From assembly GCF_000003605.2 (NCBI RefSeq), contig NW_003154741.1, forward strand, positions 161,398 to 203,195: a stretch of DNA of 41,798 bases, written 5' to 3'. The DNA comes from Saccoglossus kowalevskii. Its lineage: Eukaryota > Hemichordata > Enteropneusta > Harrimaniidae. Under the pieces are notes generated by a model. That model saw only the letters and a program-made list of their open reading frames with translations. It did no database searches and was not told the origin of the DNA. Below are positions 1 to 11,032 of the stretch, piece after piece (positions within the stretch are counted from its first letter, which is position 1; the number at the start of each line of letters is the position of its first letter). The translations under genes and the position numbers were made by a program.

Positions 1-1780
1 ATGTTTTGTAACAAATGTTCAAAGAAACATCCAAATGTATTACATAGTAATGAATATGGTTCTGTGAAAACAGAAGGTAAAGTGAGTGACAAATCAAATG
101 TAAATAATAGTAAGGGAGAACTAGGTTTTCAGGTCAGTACTCAGATACATAGCCATATGGGGACCGGAAGCTATGATTGTTGTACAGCTGCCATTATTCC
201 AACTATTGTAAGGTCAAAGAACGGCTCACATGCTATACAGACATATGCTTTTCTTGATCCGGGAAGTACTATTAGTTTCTGTACTGAAAGTGTAATGAAT
301 CAACTTGTGTTAATGGGAAAAGAGCTCAGATCACTTTGAACACCACGGGTTTGCCATACACAATGAATACTTGTATTGTAAAGGGGTAGGAAGTTAGTGG
401 ATTGAAAGGTCAGAACATTGTTAGTATTCCAGTAGCATATACCAAAGGTAGCATCACTGTAACCACAGATTGACAGTGAGATTGGGTTAATGATTGGAAA
501 TGTAGTGGCAGACGCTTACACTCCACAAGGAACATTGACTGGTCCTAGTGGTTCACTGTATGCAACCCACACCCGTTTAGGGTGGATAATTTGGAATATG
601 GTGCGACGAACACACGATGAACAGAAGGAATTTGATGTATATAGAACAGAGGTGACAGCAGTGCAGGAAATAGAAGTATTGGTGAAACAATCTATTAATC
701 TTGATTTCCCTCAAAGAGTCATAGATGACAAGAAAGAAATGTCCCAAGAGGACAACAAATTCATGCATAAGGTAGAAAGTTCACTCAGATATGCTAACGG
801 ACATTACGAGATAGATTTACCTTTCCGTGAAGATAGTGTGAGTTTGCCAGATAATAAGAGACAAGCTTTACAGTGTACAGAAAACAGAATGAGGAAAGAT
901 CCTGTATTCTACGAACATTACAAGTCATACATGAACGATATAATAGACAAAGAATATGCTATTAAGCACCAGATTTACACGAAGGGAAGGTCTGGTACAT
1001 TCCACACCACGGGGTGTATCATCCCAAAAAGCCCAACAAAATTAGGGTAGTATTTGATTGTTCGGCGAAATACATGGGGGTATCCCTAAATGATTTATTG
1101 TTACAAAGTCCTGATCTCACTAATAATTTGATAGGTATTCTCTTGAGGTTTAGACAGGAAAGAGTGGCATTGATGTCGGACATTGCTGCGATGTTTCATC
1201 AGGTTAAAGTTCCCCCCAAGGATAGTGAATGCCTTCGATTTTATTGGTGGCCCAATGGGAACATAGATGGTGAACCTGAGGTGTACAAAATGGTTGTCCA
1301 CTTGTTTGGTATGGTATCCTCTCCGAGCTGCGCAAATATGGCTTTACGCAAAACAGTGCTCGACAACAAGGATTAACTAACACCAGAAGTAGTTGAAGCT
1401 GTGATGAGACATTTCTATGTTGATGATTGTCTACTGTCCCCAAGCTCTGAAAGTAAAGCAGTGACTTTGGTTCATGATTTAATCAAAGCTTGTCAAAGAG
1501 GAGGATTTCTCCTCACAAAATGGACAAGTAACAGCCGCGAAGTGTTGAAGTCTATACCACAAAAGGAAAGAGCTGTGAAGATGTGAAACAGCTCAACTTG
1601 GATTATGATGACCTGACTGTGGAAAAGACTCTAGTAGTTCATTGGTCAGCAGAACAAGACACGTTGTCATATAAAACAGTAATACAAGAACGTCCTTTTA
1701 ATGGAAGAGGAATTTTGTCAGTTGTAAGCTCAGTCTATGACCCACTTGGATTAGTAGTCCAGTCATTCTAGCAAAAAAAA
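1..1780 (+). mobile_element. BEL/Pao LTR-retrotransposon pol remnant, 5' truncated by the window edge
   Basis: The reading frame runs in pieces over several frames in the order protease, RT, start of RNase H. Near 175-310 there is an aspartic-protease-like stretch with a D-P-G-S-T core (LDPGST), as in Pao-type pol. Near 490-600 comes the IGN...GPSG...TRLGW segment that precedes RT in this family. RT motifs lie at 1014-1586, and at 1583-1780 a YDPLG motif marks the segment after RT. Stops and frameshifts at about 340-490, 1050, 1376 and 1580 rule out an intact polyprotein. The remnant ends abruptly where the DIRS-like element begins, and I see no continuation on the far side of it. Integrase and LTRs are not visible. 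The family call rests on motif order and wording; no search was run. Confidence 0.8.
1023..1586 (+). pseudogene. BEL/Pao reverse transcriptase, frameshifted
   Basis: Two frames together carry the palm motifs. RVVFDCSAK and [11 protein letters not shown] (catalytic Asp of motif A) are in one frame. The YVDD box of motif C is at 1416-1427 in the next, after an in-frame stop near 1374-1376. The second piece ends in a stop just after VLKSIPQKER. YVDD and the VFDCSAK lead-in are typical of BEL/Pao RT. The frame breaks make this a dead copy. Confidence 0.8.
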
Positions 1781-1795
1781 AGGGGGACCAACCAG

Positions 1796-2105
1796 TCACA
1801 AATTGCAACAGAAATATTTTCTCCACAGTGCTTTTCGAAAAGGAATCTAAACTGACATACTAAAAGTCTAGGAAAATCTAGGCTTCCCAAATATACCTAA
1901 TTTGCATATATTCAAAATGGCCGTTTTGGATATTTTTACAACCAACTATTTGGACATATCTTTAATTCTAGATGAGGTATTATAGAAATTCATGATAATA
2001 TGTTACTGTTTTGAGTAGGAGAAGGTACAAGAGTGCCAAATGTGTTGGTTGGGTAGATAAAAATTTGCATAAACCCAATATGGCCGCGATAATATAATTA
2101 TTTGA
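1796..2105. repeat. Left inverted terminal repeat of the DIRS-like element
   Basis: Its sequence recurs in reverse complement at 5640-5950. The best-preserved blocks are CAAATTGCAACAGAAAT (1799-1815, matching 5923-5939), the block at 1852-1910 ending in TAATTTGCATATATT, the block around 1960-1975 (CATATCTTTAATTCTAGATG), and a short ATGGCCG-containing block near 2065-2095. Confidence 0.8.
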
Positions 2106-2499
2106 TGTAACTTCTCTTCCGGTTTCTCTTCTATGTGGCATAAGTAATAAGTTGAAGATGCTAGGATACAATTTTAAACAGAATCGTACAGTACAGAAAA
2201 GATGTAAATAAATGGTTTCCTGGGTACACGGATGCTTCATCTGCATAAATTCAACATGGCTGTCACATCTAAAAGAAAAGCTAGAGGAATGAAACACCTT
2301 GGTTGGATCTTCAAATCTGCTATACTATAAACATAATAGACCATTTAAACGTAAATTTTCAACTCTTTAAACTATATTTTTGATTTAACAAACTGTATTA
2401 AATAGTTAATATATTTCTGTCCAAAAGGTTATTGTTTGATTAATGTAATTGCTAATCGTCATCACTATCTTCATCAGATATCTTCATCCAGATCCTCGA

Positions 2500-3140
2500 C
2501 ATTGACTACAAACTGCAGAACATTCAAGGTTGTGCTTTCTGCAGATACATCTGACTGCAACAGTCTGTGGAGCAGTTGCATTTCAGTATCCTCAAGGAAA
2601 ATTCAGGTGTTGCCTTCTTGTCAGTTATTACAGGAAAGACGAACAGTTGTGGATCGCGTGCTGGGATTTGCTTCCTGGCGAAAAACCCAATTCGTGTCTT
2701 TATCACGACTTGATTGTCCATAAAGGTGACACACCCGTCCGAGAAGGACAGGGCCTCTAATTCAGCTCAACACCTACCAGAGGCGAGGTGGGAAGACTGT
2801 TTTTCCACGTCAAAAGTTTAAGTGGTGCAGATCGGAGAGGCTCAAAGGCTCATTCTTCTTAGAGCGGCCAACACAACTGATAATTTCCAAACAGTAAACA
2901 GACAACCAGCTAGCCTCGTCCCCAAAGAATCCCAATTGTTGGTGACAAGGCTGATCTATAGCCAACAATCGCTGAAAGGACAAGTACATTTCGTTCAAAC
3001 GATGGACAAAAAGTCAACTGTTTGGCCAACAAAGGATGACATGGATCTCCCTTCCACTACACCAATCAGTGTACGCACGCAATTTCGAGGTGTAGGCTGT
3101 GTTGGTGGGATTCCTGTTCACCCTGGCGAGGACGTAGAGT
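2500..3140 (-). pseudogene. DIRS-like tyrosine recombinase remnant
   Basis: Minus-strand translation, moving between frames, gives a core-binding-like start (KLRAYTDWCSGR near 3085-3050). Further on is FSDGCVTFMDNQVVIKTR (about 2740-2680), which resembles the segment of DIRS/Ngaro recombinases before the catalytic domain, then GFFARKQ and a VFPVI stretch. Stops interrupt it several times. The catalytic R-H-R-Y set could not be assembled, so this is a dead copy. Confidence 0.6.
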
Positions 3141-3421
3141 GAGTCAACTGAGAGCCTTGATGCGTGTAAGTGGTACACTATTGGCCTCAAAAGCAGTGCG
3201 CCGTCCAGTTGGGACAGCAGATCCGGAAGTCTGGAAGCACCCCTGGTGTTTTGACTAACATTTCAAACAATACTGGAAACAAGACCTTGCTTAGTCCGTT
3301 GGGCGCCACCCACGTCAAAATGCAGATGTGCTCATGCCGAAGTTTCTCCAGTACCCAGTTAATAGCGGGAAGGGCGTTAACAAAGTGTCCCTGGCCCAGG
3401 CTCCTGAAGTCAGAGAAATGT

Positions 3422-3661
3422 CTAGTACATCGGGAGCTTGGCGTTCCGGGGTGTGGTGAATTGGTCTAACCTTGGACCATCCCACAGCCGAAACAGTCTG
3501 GAGGTTACCCATTGGGGTATCCTACACTCCGCACTCTGGAGACGGAGCCACCACGAGAGGGCATCCACTTGACTGTTTCTCGTGGCTGGAAGGTGGTGTG
3601 CGGCTAGCTTTACATTGTATTCCAGGTACCAAAGGAGAATTTGCTCCGCTAGGACTGACAA
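3422..3661 (-). pseudogene. DIRS-like RNase H region remnant
   Basis: The 79-residue open stretch contains HHLPATRNSQVDALSW and DQFTTPRNAKLP. These are close in spacing and wording to the HIPG.LN..ADALSR and DLFA.R.N.KLP motifs that follow RT in DIRS elements. It lies downstream of the RT piece in the same orientation. Confidence 0.7.
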
Positions 3662-3779
3662 CGATGGGGATCTCTTCCCTCCTTCTTGTGGCTATAGGAG
3701 ACCATCGCCGTGTTACCCGTGCAAAGCAACTATGGGTAGAAAGTGAAGTAGTGCTAAACACACTTCTTTCAGTTCGAGC

Positions 3780-4938
3780 CAGTTGATATGACAGTCATGA
3801 ATCTAACGCAGAGGCCATATTTTCCATTGGGCGTGTTTGTTTGCTTGTTTGTCCAATAGGTGCACTCCCCAACATGTGAGGGAGGCATCCGATCCAGAGT
3901 CATAACCATTCCAAGTGGGTCCAAGAGAATTCCCTGCCTGAGGTTGGCAATTGCCGACCACAAGTGCTTGGTCTGAGAGTGTTACTCACCTCTCCAGTTC
4001 CTGTAAGAGAACCGCATTAGTTCTCTGAGGGACACAGAGGGGATGCTGACTAGGCATTCGGTTAGGTCGTTTAGGCAACAGGTCTGCTACGACCTTACCA
4101 AGCCCACCTCCATGTCAAACTCCCTGGCCAAGAACACCAACTGTTGTGTTGGCTGAGGGTGGGACTTACTTGAAAGCACAACTGGTCTAGATAATCTGGT
4201 ATTAGCCATACTGTTTGACTAACCATCCCTTGTTGGGTTGTGTAGAAGCCAGCCATCTACCATCTACCAGCCAGGTACACGTTGATGTGTACCAGCACAA
4301 CAGTAGCACCACCTGTTTCCACACTCTGGTGAATACGTATGGAGCCATGCTACTGGGCCCAACTGGGCGAATCGAGGGAGTCGCTGACTCACTGGGTGTA
4401 TCTGTACGAGGCTAACCAGTAGAAAAAAGCACAGAGAATAATATGGTGCTCAGCATTAAGTCCAGAACAGGGCACATCCACCTGTAGTCACAGTTGTAGT
4501 TTTTGGAACCAACAATACTTGCGAGTAGAAGCCCGGACTTAACGCCGGGTCCCCTATCCTGTGTATAGCGCCTTTTGTAAGCAAACTATCTACCTTCTGT
4601 CGGATTGCTCCCGCTGGTAGTGCCTCCAATGGGGGCTGGTGCCAGAAGGTGGAGATCTTGTAACCGTTTATCGCCTCCAAACTGGAATACACCACACAAT
4701 CAGTGCAAGAGATGTGTGGGTTCGACAGTTCCACATCTGGGTCATCTTTCCTCCACCAAGTGAGACCCCGCGTGGTCTGTAGAAGTCGATAGGTTTGATA
4801 CCTCTCGTCGAACATATGCCCATCCCTTTTGTCACAAGCGGAAGCATCAAACCTGCTTCCCCTGCGAGCTGGGTAGGCGACCCTTGGGAAAGAGGGGGGC
4901 CACCACCTGGACCCTCCTTCCTGGGGGCACATCACCAC
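3780..4938 (-). pseudogene. DIRS-like reverse transcriptase remnant
   Basis: The open part (4456-4938) carries LPAGAIRQKVDSLLTKGAIH and GFYSQVLLVPK, the standard N-terminal RT wording of DIRS elements. The rest runs on through frameshifts and stops to about 3780. It includes FTRVWKQVV, a degraded VYL(DD) box, a LGQG..-like segment matching the FLG.EFDM block, and LLQELE. No active palm can be read. Confidence 0.7.
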
Positions 4939-4939
4939 T

Positions 4940-5640
4940 CTTCCCTCCTCAGAAGAGGCGGGACGCTTGCCTCCTGTCTACTTCTGGCCAGTGGATGCCG
5001 ACTTTGGTTGTTACGTTTTCTCAGCTTGATGTCCTTACCGCTTGCCCTTGGCAGAAGCCAAACTGGCTCGTGGGTCTCACCTGTACCAACTGGTCAGTGG
5101 GATCCCAAAGCATTGAGACTGCTCCTCCCATCCTCAAAAAAGAGGGGGGAGGTCCAGCCTGCGTAACTGAGGAGGTGGTGCGCCCAGTGAAAACAGCCAA
5201 AACTGCATTCTGCTGTACCGAGGCAGCCCCTCCCACGAGAGCCAGAAGACACTGCAGGATATCCTGCTTAGGCATGTGGTGTTCCACTAATTGCTGTGTC
5301 TAGGAGGCTGGTGTGTTCCGCCATTGAGACTTCAGAGTGCTAAAAACACTAAAAAATTTGTTCCAGTGAGCTGGCCACAACTTGAAGATTGAGGGTCGCC
5401 ACTCTTCTCTCAGTGCGTGGATTGTTTCCGAATAACCAGTCGAAATATTCCATATCAAAAAAATGTGGTACCGGGGTCGGGGAGGAACCAAAGGATCCGA
5501 TCGAGTGCGAGATTTGACTCAAGACTCCGGGTGGGGTGGGTGATGGTTGAACATCAGGTCACTAGGATCAATGTTCCCCCTTCACCCCACGCGCTGCTCA
5601 CGGAGTCATTAGTAGAAACAGACTCCGAGGGGCTGCCTGA
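4940..5640 (-). other. Upstream DIRS-like segment, possible gag remnant
   Basis: This lies between the RT start and the right inverted repeat, where an upstream ORF would sit in a DIRS element. Short open stretches exist on both strands but none shows a recognisable motif. The plus-strand frames at 4795-5303 are antisense to RT and are not supported as genes. Confidence 0.3.
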
Positions 5641-5950
5641 GGTTGCACATTTGAATGATACTATTTTGACGGCCATATAGGATTTATGCAATTGGTTATT
5701 ATTCAATAAAATGTTTCACAATCACATACACTCACTTGAATATCTAAAAATGTCATCTAGAATTAAAGATATGTCCTAATAGTGATATTTTCCATGTTGT
5801 AAAAATGCACCAAGCGGCCATTTTTAATATATGCAAATTAGGTATATTTCGGAAGCCTAGATTTTCCTAGACTTTTAGTATGTCAATCTAGGCACCTCCC
5901 CGGAATGTAATTTAAACAAATTATTTCTGTTGCAATTTGTAATGGGTCAA
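5640..5950. repeat. Right inverted terminal repeat of the DIRS-like element
   Basis: This is the reverse complement of the left terminal repeat. The clearest matches are 5923-5939 and the run 5822-5886 containing the CCTAGACTTTTAGTATGTCA block. Confidence 0.8.
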
Positions 5951-5955
5951 ACCAT

Positions 5956-7000
5956 AAATTGACTGGACTAAGTAGGACGATTTAGCCGTCATTACCCATC
6001 ATAAGTGCAATCGTTTCTTTATATTTCTTTGTCTGGTAATCGACAGGATGGTAAATTTGATGAACCAAATAACACCTTAGTAACCGTTATTCCGCGGTGA
6101 AATTGTTTTCTTTTGTAAATTATAACTATTTCACCCTTGACAGTGCATTTACAGAAAAATCGTTATCAGCTATCGATAAAATATTTTAAAACTTGTTTCC
6201 AGTATCAATAAATCAACACGAAAGCCATTTAATAACAAAAATATGCAAATGATACGCATAAGTAAAAGTCTTGTGGTGTTTCACCACAAAATAGCGGTGT
6301 GTGGTGGCAGAGATACACAAAATTGAAGGCTGCCTGTGGCAGAGGTACTATTGCGTAAAGCAATATTTTAAATATTTTTTTCCAGTTTAAGTTGCTTTTT
6401 AATCACGTATTTCAGTGAAATATGTTTAGTGGGTGAAATATTAATGTCATAAATAATTCAATCTTGAAACAACAGAAACTAACACGTAATAACGATAATC
6501 AAATTTGTGTTTGAAGTTAGAAAATAGAACGTTTTTAAACGCGATAAAATCACGCGTAGAACGCCTTCCGAACCAAACACTGGCAGCGTAAACTTATTGC
6601 AGATTTGCTAAATTTCGGGACCAGTTTGTTCTTACAATATTTATAAGTTTCATTTATTATTATTTAGTAAACAGACCCCTCGAACGATTTAATATATCTG
6701 TACAATACGTGCCAATCGACGATTGACTTCGAAACGTTCAAAGTTTCGAACAAATATCAGGCACAACTTGCGCGATATGTGTCAGATCGGTGTAGAAAGA
6801 CGCGGACCTGCAGCGTCAATGCCTGTGCGAGAGTCGGTTTCGCGACCGATGAAGTGGTTCTGGTCTATGCGCTTGTTCCCACCAAATAATCTGATAGTCA
6901 TCCTCGTCTCTTATGTCGATCTTCGCAATGATCATTATCCTTGATCAATAAAATTACAAATGCTATAATACTTAATATAGAAAACAACAAAAAATAACAC
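5956..7000. other. Intergenic, no gene seen
   Basis: AT-rich. There are scattered short frames; one at 6723-6944 is 73 codons without recognisable motifs. A small perfect hairpin (TTGTGGTG with a TTT loop) sits near 6271-6289. I see no repeat family or RNA gene here. Confidence 0.4.
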
Positions 7001-7044
7001 TTATCGCCGCTAGATGGCGTTTTTGCTTAAAGACCCAGGTATAC

Positions 7045-7052
7045 TATAAATA
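7045..7052 (+). promoter_or_regulatory. Candidate TATA box
   Basis: TATAAATA sits in a locally GC-richer stretch with a possible start site about 30 bases downstream (7075-7085). It could drive a transcript spliced to the exon-like block at 7531. The evidence is only a motif in an AT-rich genome, so this is weak. Confidence 0.2.
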
Positions 7053-7530
7053 CGCTCCTAAACAATAGGGATTATTTCCTTGCTTGTCACACTGTGGTGA
7101 ACAGCTCCAGCCAAGCTCCCGTAAACACGCGTTTTCTCGAACTTACCGGTCGATTATGTCGATGCATGTGACTATGAATGTCACAGCAGTGACTGTGTGT
7201 AGTATTTATCGCAATAAATAGTGTACGAGCTGAGATTTTGGCGGATAAAAGTCAAAAACACGAACCGAGGAAAGGGATTGAATAATTAACCACTGTCAAT
7301 CAAAGTCACATGATGCTGGACCGCTGAAACAGGATGCGTCATAGGCTATACAAGTGATTAACAACAGTCATTAGCATAGCCACACATCCAATTCACACTT
7401 GCCCGGGGCAAGTAAATTGAGGACTTTAAAGACGTCCACAATACACAAACATGCCGTCCACGTAAATTTAGTAGCCATTTAAAGACAGGGTTCCTTATAA
7501 TAATCTCTTATTGTGTTAATGCATTTACAG

Positions 7531-7800
7531 ATGGAGAACAATATATTTACCATATGCAGACCACCATTAGATTCAAAAAAGTTTACAGAATGGTGTAAGG
7601 AGAAGTTAAAAAAAAGATATGCATCTATCCGACAACAGTGAAATCTTCAAATAACTAATACGGTGAAGCAACCGAAGAAAAAAATACGATATCGGTTTTT
7701 GCAATTAAAGCCAGACAATGGATTACAAATCAAAGTGTCGACTAAATCCCATGCAGTACAACAGGGTTGTGCTACTGTACGTGGTGAAAAATGCCTGTAA
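7531..7800 (+). pseudogene. Exon-like open frame of unknown identity, broken by one TGA
   Basis: A good splice acceptor (GCATTTACAG, ending 7530) is followed by an ATG and an 89-codon frame that ends in TAA. A GTAAGT donor-like hexamer overlaps that end, at 7796-7801. The single interruption is TGA at 7639-7641. The predicted peptide is Lys/Arg-rich in the middle (VKQPKKKIRYRF) and matches no family I recognise. An acceptor, a long frame and a donor together look like a decayed internal or 5' exon. A chance frame in AT-rich DNA is possible. Confidence 0.3.
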
Positions 7801-8371
7801 GTTATGATATAAATGTGTATGCATAGTAATATATATATATAATTCTAAATTTGTGTCATGTTAGGACAGTTTGAATATAAATAAGTACAATTTTTATCTC
7901 GTGTAAACTAGATCAATGTTAAGATATGAATAAATAATCCCACCAGTGTAAAACATACAATTTTGACCATCTTCCATAATTCAGAACTCATTCATATTAT
8001 TCAATCTTCCTTAAGAGGAATGTCACAATTGCTATGGCGTTCCCGAGGTATTTCATTCCATGATCAACAGCTCATTATAGTATAATTATTGATATTATGT
8101 TATAAATGTTACATATTTTTCCTTATCTTTTAATGTTTAGATATGGTACATATTATAAGTGATGTATTATAAGAGCAACTTAGTTCACATCCTTGGGGCA
8201 ATATCCCAACCCAACAGCAAAAGTCAGATTTATTGTATAAATCATAATGTGCAATATCGAGTGGATATTGGTGGGATGTCATAGTTATATTATTAGATCA
8301 GCAATATTAACAAACCAGTGAATCAATATGAGTGATTGTCCGTCGTCGTCGTCCGTGTCAATGTTTTACTT
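7801..8371. other. Intergenic, no gene seen
   Basis: AT-rich unique sequence with a short (CGT)n run at 8341-8352. Confidence 0.4.
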
Positions 8372-8735
8372 TTTCGACCTCTTGTTAAAAACCGCAAGTC
8401 CAATTGCTTTGATATTACATACATATATAGGTACTACATGTGGACCTCTCTCAGATTTGTTTATTTTGTAATGATATCTTTAATTCTCTAATTTTAGTGA
8501 ATATTTGTTTTTTGGTAAAAAGTTATATTTTCGACTTCTTGTTGAAAACCGCAAGTCTGATTGCTCTTATATTACATATATAGGTACTACATGTGGACCT
8601 CTTTAAGATTTGTTAATTTCGTGGTGATATCTTCAATTATCTATTTTTGATGATTATTTTTGGTGAAAAGTGATATTTTTGAATTCTTGTTGAAAACAGC
8701 AAGTCCTGTTGCTTTGATACTATACATATTGTTCA
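8372..8735 (+). repeat. Tandem repeat, about 150 bp unit, roughly 2.4 copies
   Basis: The block ACCGCAAGTC recurs at 8391 and 8548, and as ACAGCAAGTC at 8696, giving periods of 157 and 148. Each unit carries a GGTACTACATGTGGACCTCT segment and a GATATCT segment, the last copy being partial. Diverged relatives lie at 19620-19830 and probably 20870-21420. Confidence 0.75.
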
Positions 8736-9890
8736 TTTTCTAATGATTTCCTCTGTTCTTTAATTCAACCCTTGGGATATTTTACTATAATAGGGTGTGT
8801 CTACAACGCGCGTTAAAATTAGCGCGTAGCAAAGATGTGATGGTATAAACAAAGATCAGTGATTACTTGAAATCGATACCAGGAAGGGGGGGTAAAAGAA
8901 AAGTTATATAACATTTTATTATTTAATAATTTATTAAAATACATAAGTTTGTCCAACTCCCTGTGCTCTTACCAGCGCGCAACGTAGCCAAAATAAAAAG
9001 CATGATCATTTGAACACTGTATTACAAGACTGTAAGAGGTAATAAATTTGTGGCGAATGTATTCAAAGATCAGTTTTTGGCTGTTGTCATGGCAGTGGTG
9101 AGTATGAACACAATCAGTCAAATCAAAAAAATCACAGAGGAGTTTAAAAGCCGTTAGTGGTGAAAAGTTACCCCAACTTTGAGGTCAATTTTCTCGGTAA
9201 TGAAAATATACAGTAAATGTTTGCCCACACTCAAGCTGAGTAGAATGAGCTGTATGTCCGTGCATTTTAATCCTAGAATTGTAGGGCGAGATACAATTGG
9301 CGCGAAGTGCTCTCCCCATGCCTTTAAAGCACCGCGGACCAGTATCGCTTAGACAAACAGCCGCGTAGCTTTCGTTTTGCCCTCGATCTATGAAATCCTG
9401 TCCGCGATGCTTATTCACGTTGTATTTTTACAAGTGTCAGTCTCGTCTAGCACATCTTTAAAACAATAACATGTATTGATCGAAAGGTAATCCCGCCTTT
9501 GTACATGGTTAGCCTAACAAAAACAGTGATAAAAACGGAAGTCTACAAGAAGTTACCAAGTCTATCAAGGGTGCGGAGCTGGCAAACCCAAAATACTAGG
9601 GTAGTAATAATTTATCCATTGCGTCGGGATGGTCTATCCCGAGTTGCTGCACTGTGGTAAATTGCGTTATTTATTATTCTATCGCCAGTGACACTAATTG
9701 CCAAGAATTAAAAAAACAAGTGAAATTAGATCGCATTGGAAAAAAACTGTAAATTAATCGAAGCAAAAATTATTTAACTGCAGACGAGACGGTTGAGGAA
9801 AAAAAGGAACCCTGACCCATACCTCATTCATAGAGTGCCTCATTACCGATGAACGCCACCCTAAGGCGACGTAACGCAGTGACATCACAA
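8736..9890. other. Intergenic, no gene seen
   Basis: Contains GC-rich patches (8800-8830, 9290-9420) unlike the AT-rich surroundings. A 77-codon minus-strand frame at 9185-9418 has no recognisable domain. The GC-rich patches look more like mobile-element or promoter debris than a coding exon. Confidence 0.35.
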
Positions 9891-9945
9891 CCGATGCATG
9901 CTGGGTTACAATGGGGATTTTGATTGAGGTAACAAAGATGGCGGC
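9891..9945 (+). promoter_or_regulatory. Candidate TATA-less promoter with Staf/ZNF143-like and YY1-like motifs
   Basis: 9891-9912 read on the minus strand contains ACCCAGCATGCA, close to the ZNF143/Staf site. At 9935-9945 AAGATGGCGGC is a textbook YY1 site that includes an ATG. From that ATG a 33-codon frame runs to 10039. This pairing is typical of start-site regions of housekeeping genes. It is the best candidate 5' end for the SAMD9-like gene, whose first coding exon begins with a splice acceptor about 1 kb downstream. The link is inference; no donor was fixed, though GTATGT at 10315 is possible. Confidence 0.35.
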
Positions 9946-10039
9946 GCAGAGGGCATGTTTTTCCGCAATGTTTAAAAAACAATATTTCGTTAGCGATTTT
10001 GATATAGTTTCTAAAATAATCGTCAATGAATCGTTTTAA

Positions 10040-10980
10040 TTAACCAAACATTCTAAATTTGTGTATTTGTAAACAATAAAGTGAAAAGGCAAAAGCAAAA
10101 GCAAAAGCAACGGTGAATTCCTGTTCAACGCAATGCCGTCAGCTGACAATGTTACGGTGATCGTATCGTTACGCATAAGGTTTTGTAATGCCGTTGTAAT
10201 AAAAAATGTCATTATTGATTTATTATTTTTTTCATATTTTGATAAACCGGGCCGCAATGTTGCAGACTTCACAAATTTAACAAAAAATTCTCATTCTCAT
10301 CCCTGTATATGGAAGTATGTGTCTTTACATGTGTATTTTCACCTAGTGAAAATTAAACAATGAATATTAGTCATACTTGTTTTAAAGTGAACACAATTCC
10401 ATTTTCTTCATTGAAAGCTGTGTGATAAACTCACTTTGGAAGACCATGGCATTATTAAAGATTCTAATTTGTATGTGAAGATAACTGACAGTGGATTGAA
10501 AGGAGGAGCGGATTCACAAGGTTAGATGCAATACAACATATTTGGGCTATAAACAAACAAACAAGTCTTGTCCGGGAATTTACAACGTCTGTATGTTTCA
10601 ATATAACAAATATATATATATATTCAGTTAAACTTGGTAAATGGATGTGTTTGAACAATGTGCATCCCTTATTAGTTTTGACTGAAACTGAAATTGAATT
10701 GGATAAGCTAATATTTTTAAGAAACATTATACACATGTTTTTAAATATCATCAGCATATTTATTCTGTGCTTAGTTTGTAAATCTTGCATAATAAATCAT
10801 TCCTGTGCCATAATTATAATGTACTCTATTGAGACTCAACGGTCCCTTTACCTTATTTGTTCAATAGACCAACAATCAAATTTTAAACAATACTTGTGAT
10901 AAGATATAAATAGGTTGAGTTGTACAATTCAGCACTTAGTGCCCTGGTATTCATGTCATTGCCAATATGCATCGAAATTC
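10040..10980. other. Probable 5' intron or upstream region of the SAMD9-like gene
   Basis: No convincing coding exon. Contains a short (GCAAAA)n-like run at about 10088-10110 and an AT microsatellite near 10611-10622. Open frames of 76-108 codons on both strands are low-complexity and unsupported. Confidence 0.4.
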
Positions 10981-11000
10981 CTATTTTTTTTGTTTAGCAG
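10978..11000 (+). other. Splice acceptor before the SAM-domain exon
   Basis: A pyrimidine-rich tract (CCTATTTTTTTTG) leads to TTTAG (ends 10997) and CAG (ends 11000). Either AG would make the ATG at 10967 intronic and leave 11033 as the first in-exon ATG. This is why I start the coding region at 11033 and not at 10967. Confidence 0.55.
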
Positions 11001-11032
11001 AAAAAGGGACCAAAGAAAAAGATATATCATCA

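Larger units (their letters stand above)
1780..5955 (-). mobile_element. Decayed DIRS-like tyrosine-recombinase retrotransposon
   Basis: The interval is bounded by inverted terminal repeats of up to about 300 bp and holds, in minus-strand order, RT, RNase H and a tyrosine recombinase. Inverted repeats plus a tyrosine recombinase are the hallmark of DIRS elements, as opposed to LTR elements with integrase. All three enzyme regions are broken by stops and frameshifts. The two-Asp box of RT is degraded: the VYL lead-in near 4270-4280 is followed by Ala-Gly instead of Asp-Asp. The element starts where the BEL/Pao remnant stops. Exact ends are uncertain by about 25 bp. The methyltransferase found in some DIRS elements was not seen. 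Confidence 0.75.

Noticed and set aside
4795-5303. Plus-strand frames of 123-139 codons
   Set aside because: They are antisense to the DIRS-like RT region and show no domain wording of their own.
6723-6944. 73-codon plus-strand frame
   Set aside because: Composition looks random and there is no supporting signal.
7639-7641. TGA as a selenocysteine codon in the 7531-7800 frame
   Set aside because: No selenoprotein family resemblance and no SECIS-like structure noticed downstream; decay is simpler.
9185-9418. 77-codon minus-strand frame in a GC-richer patch
   Set aside because: No recognisable motif, no splice signals and no neighbouring exon; kept only as part of the intergenic description.
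10967-11032. ATG at 10967 as the start of the SAM protein
   Set aside because: It sits within or before a strong pyrimidine tract and acceptor, so it is probably intronic; 11033 is preferred, though an unspliced start cannot be excluded.
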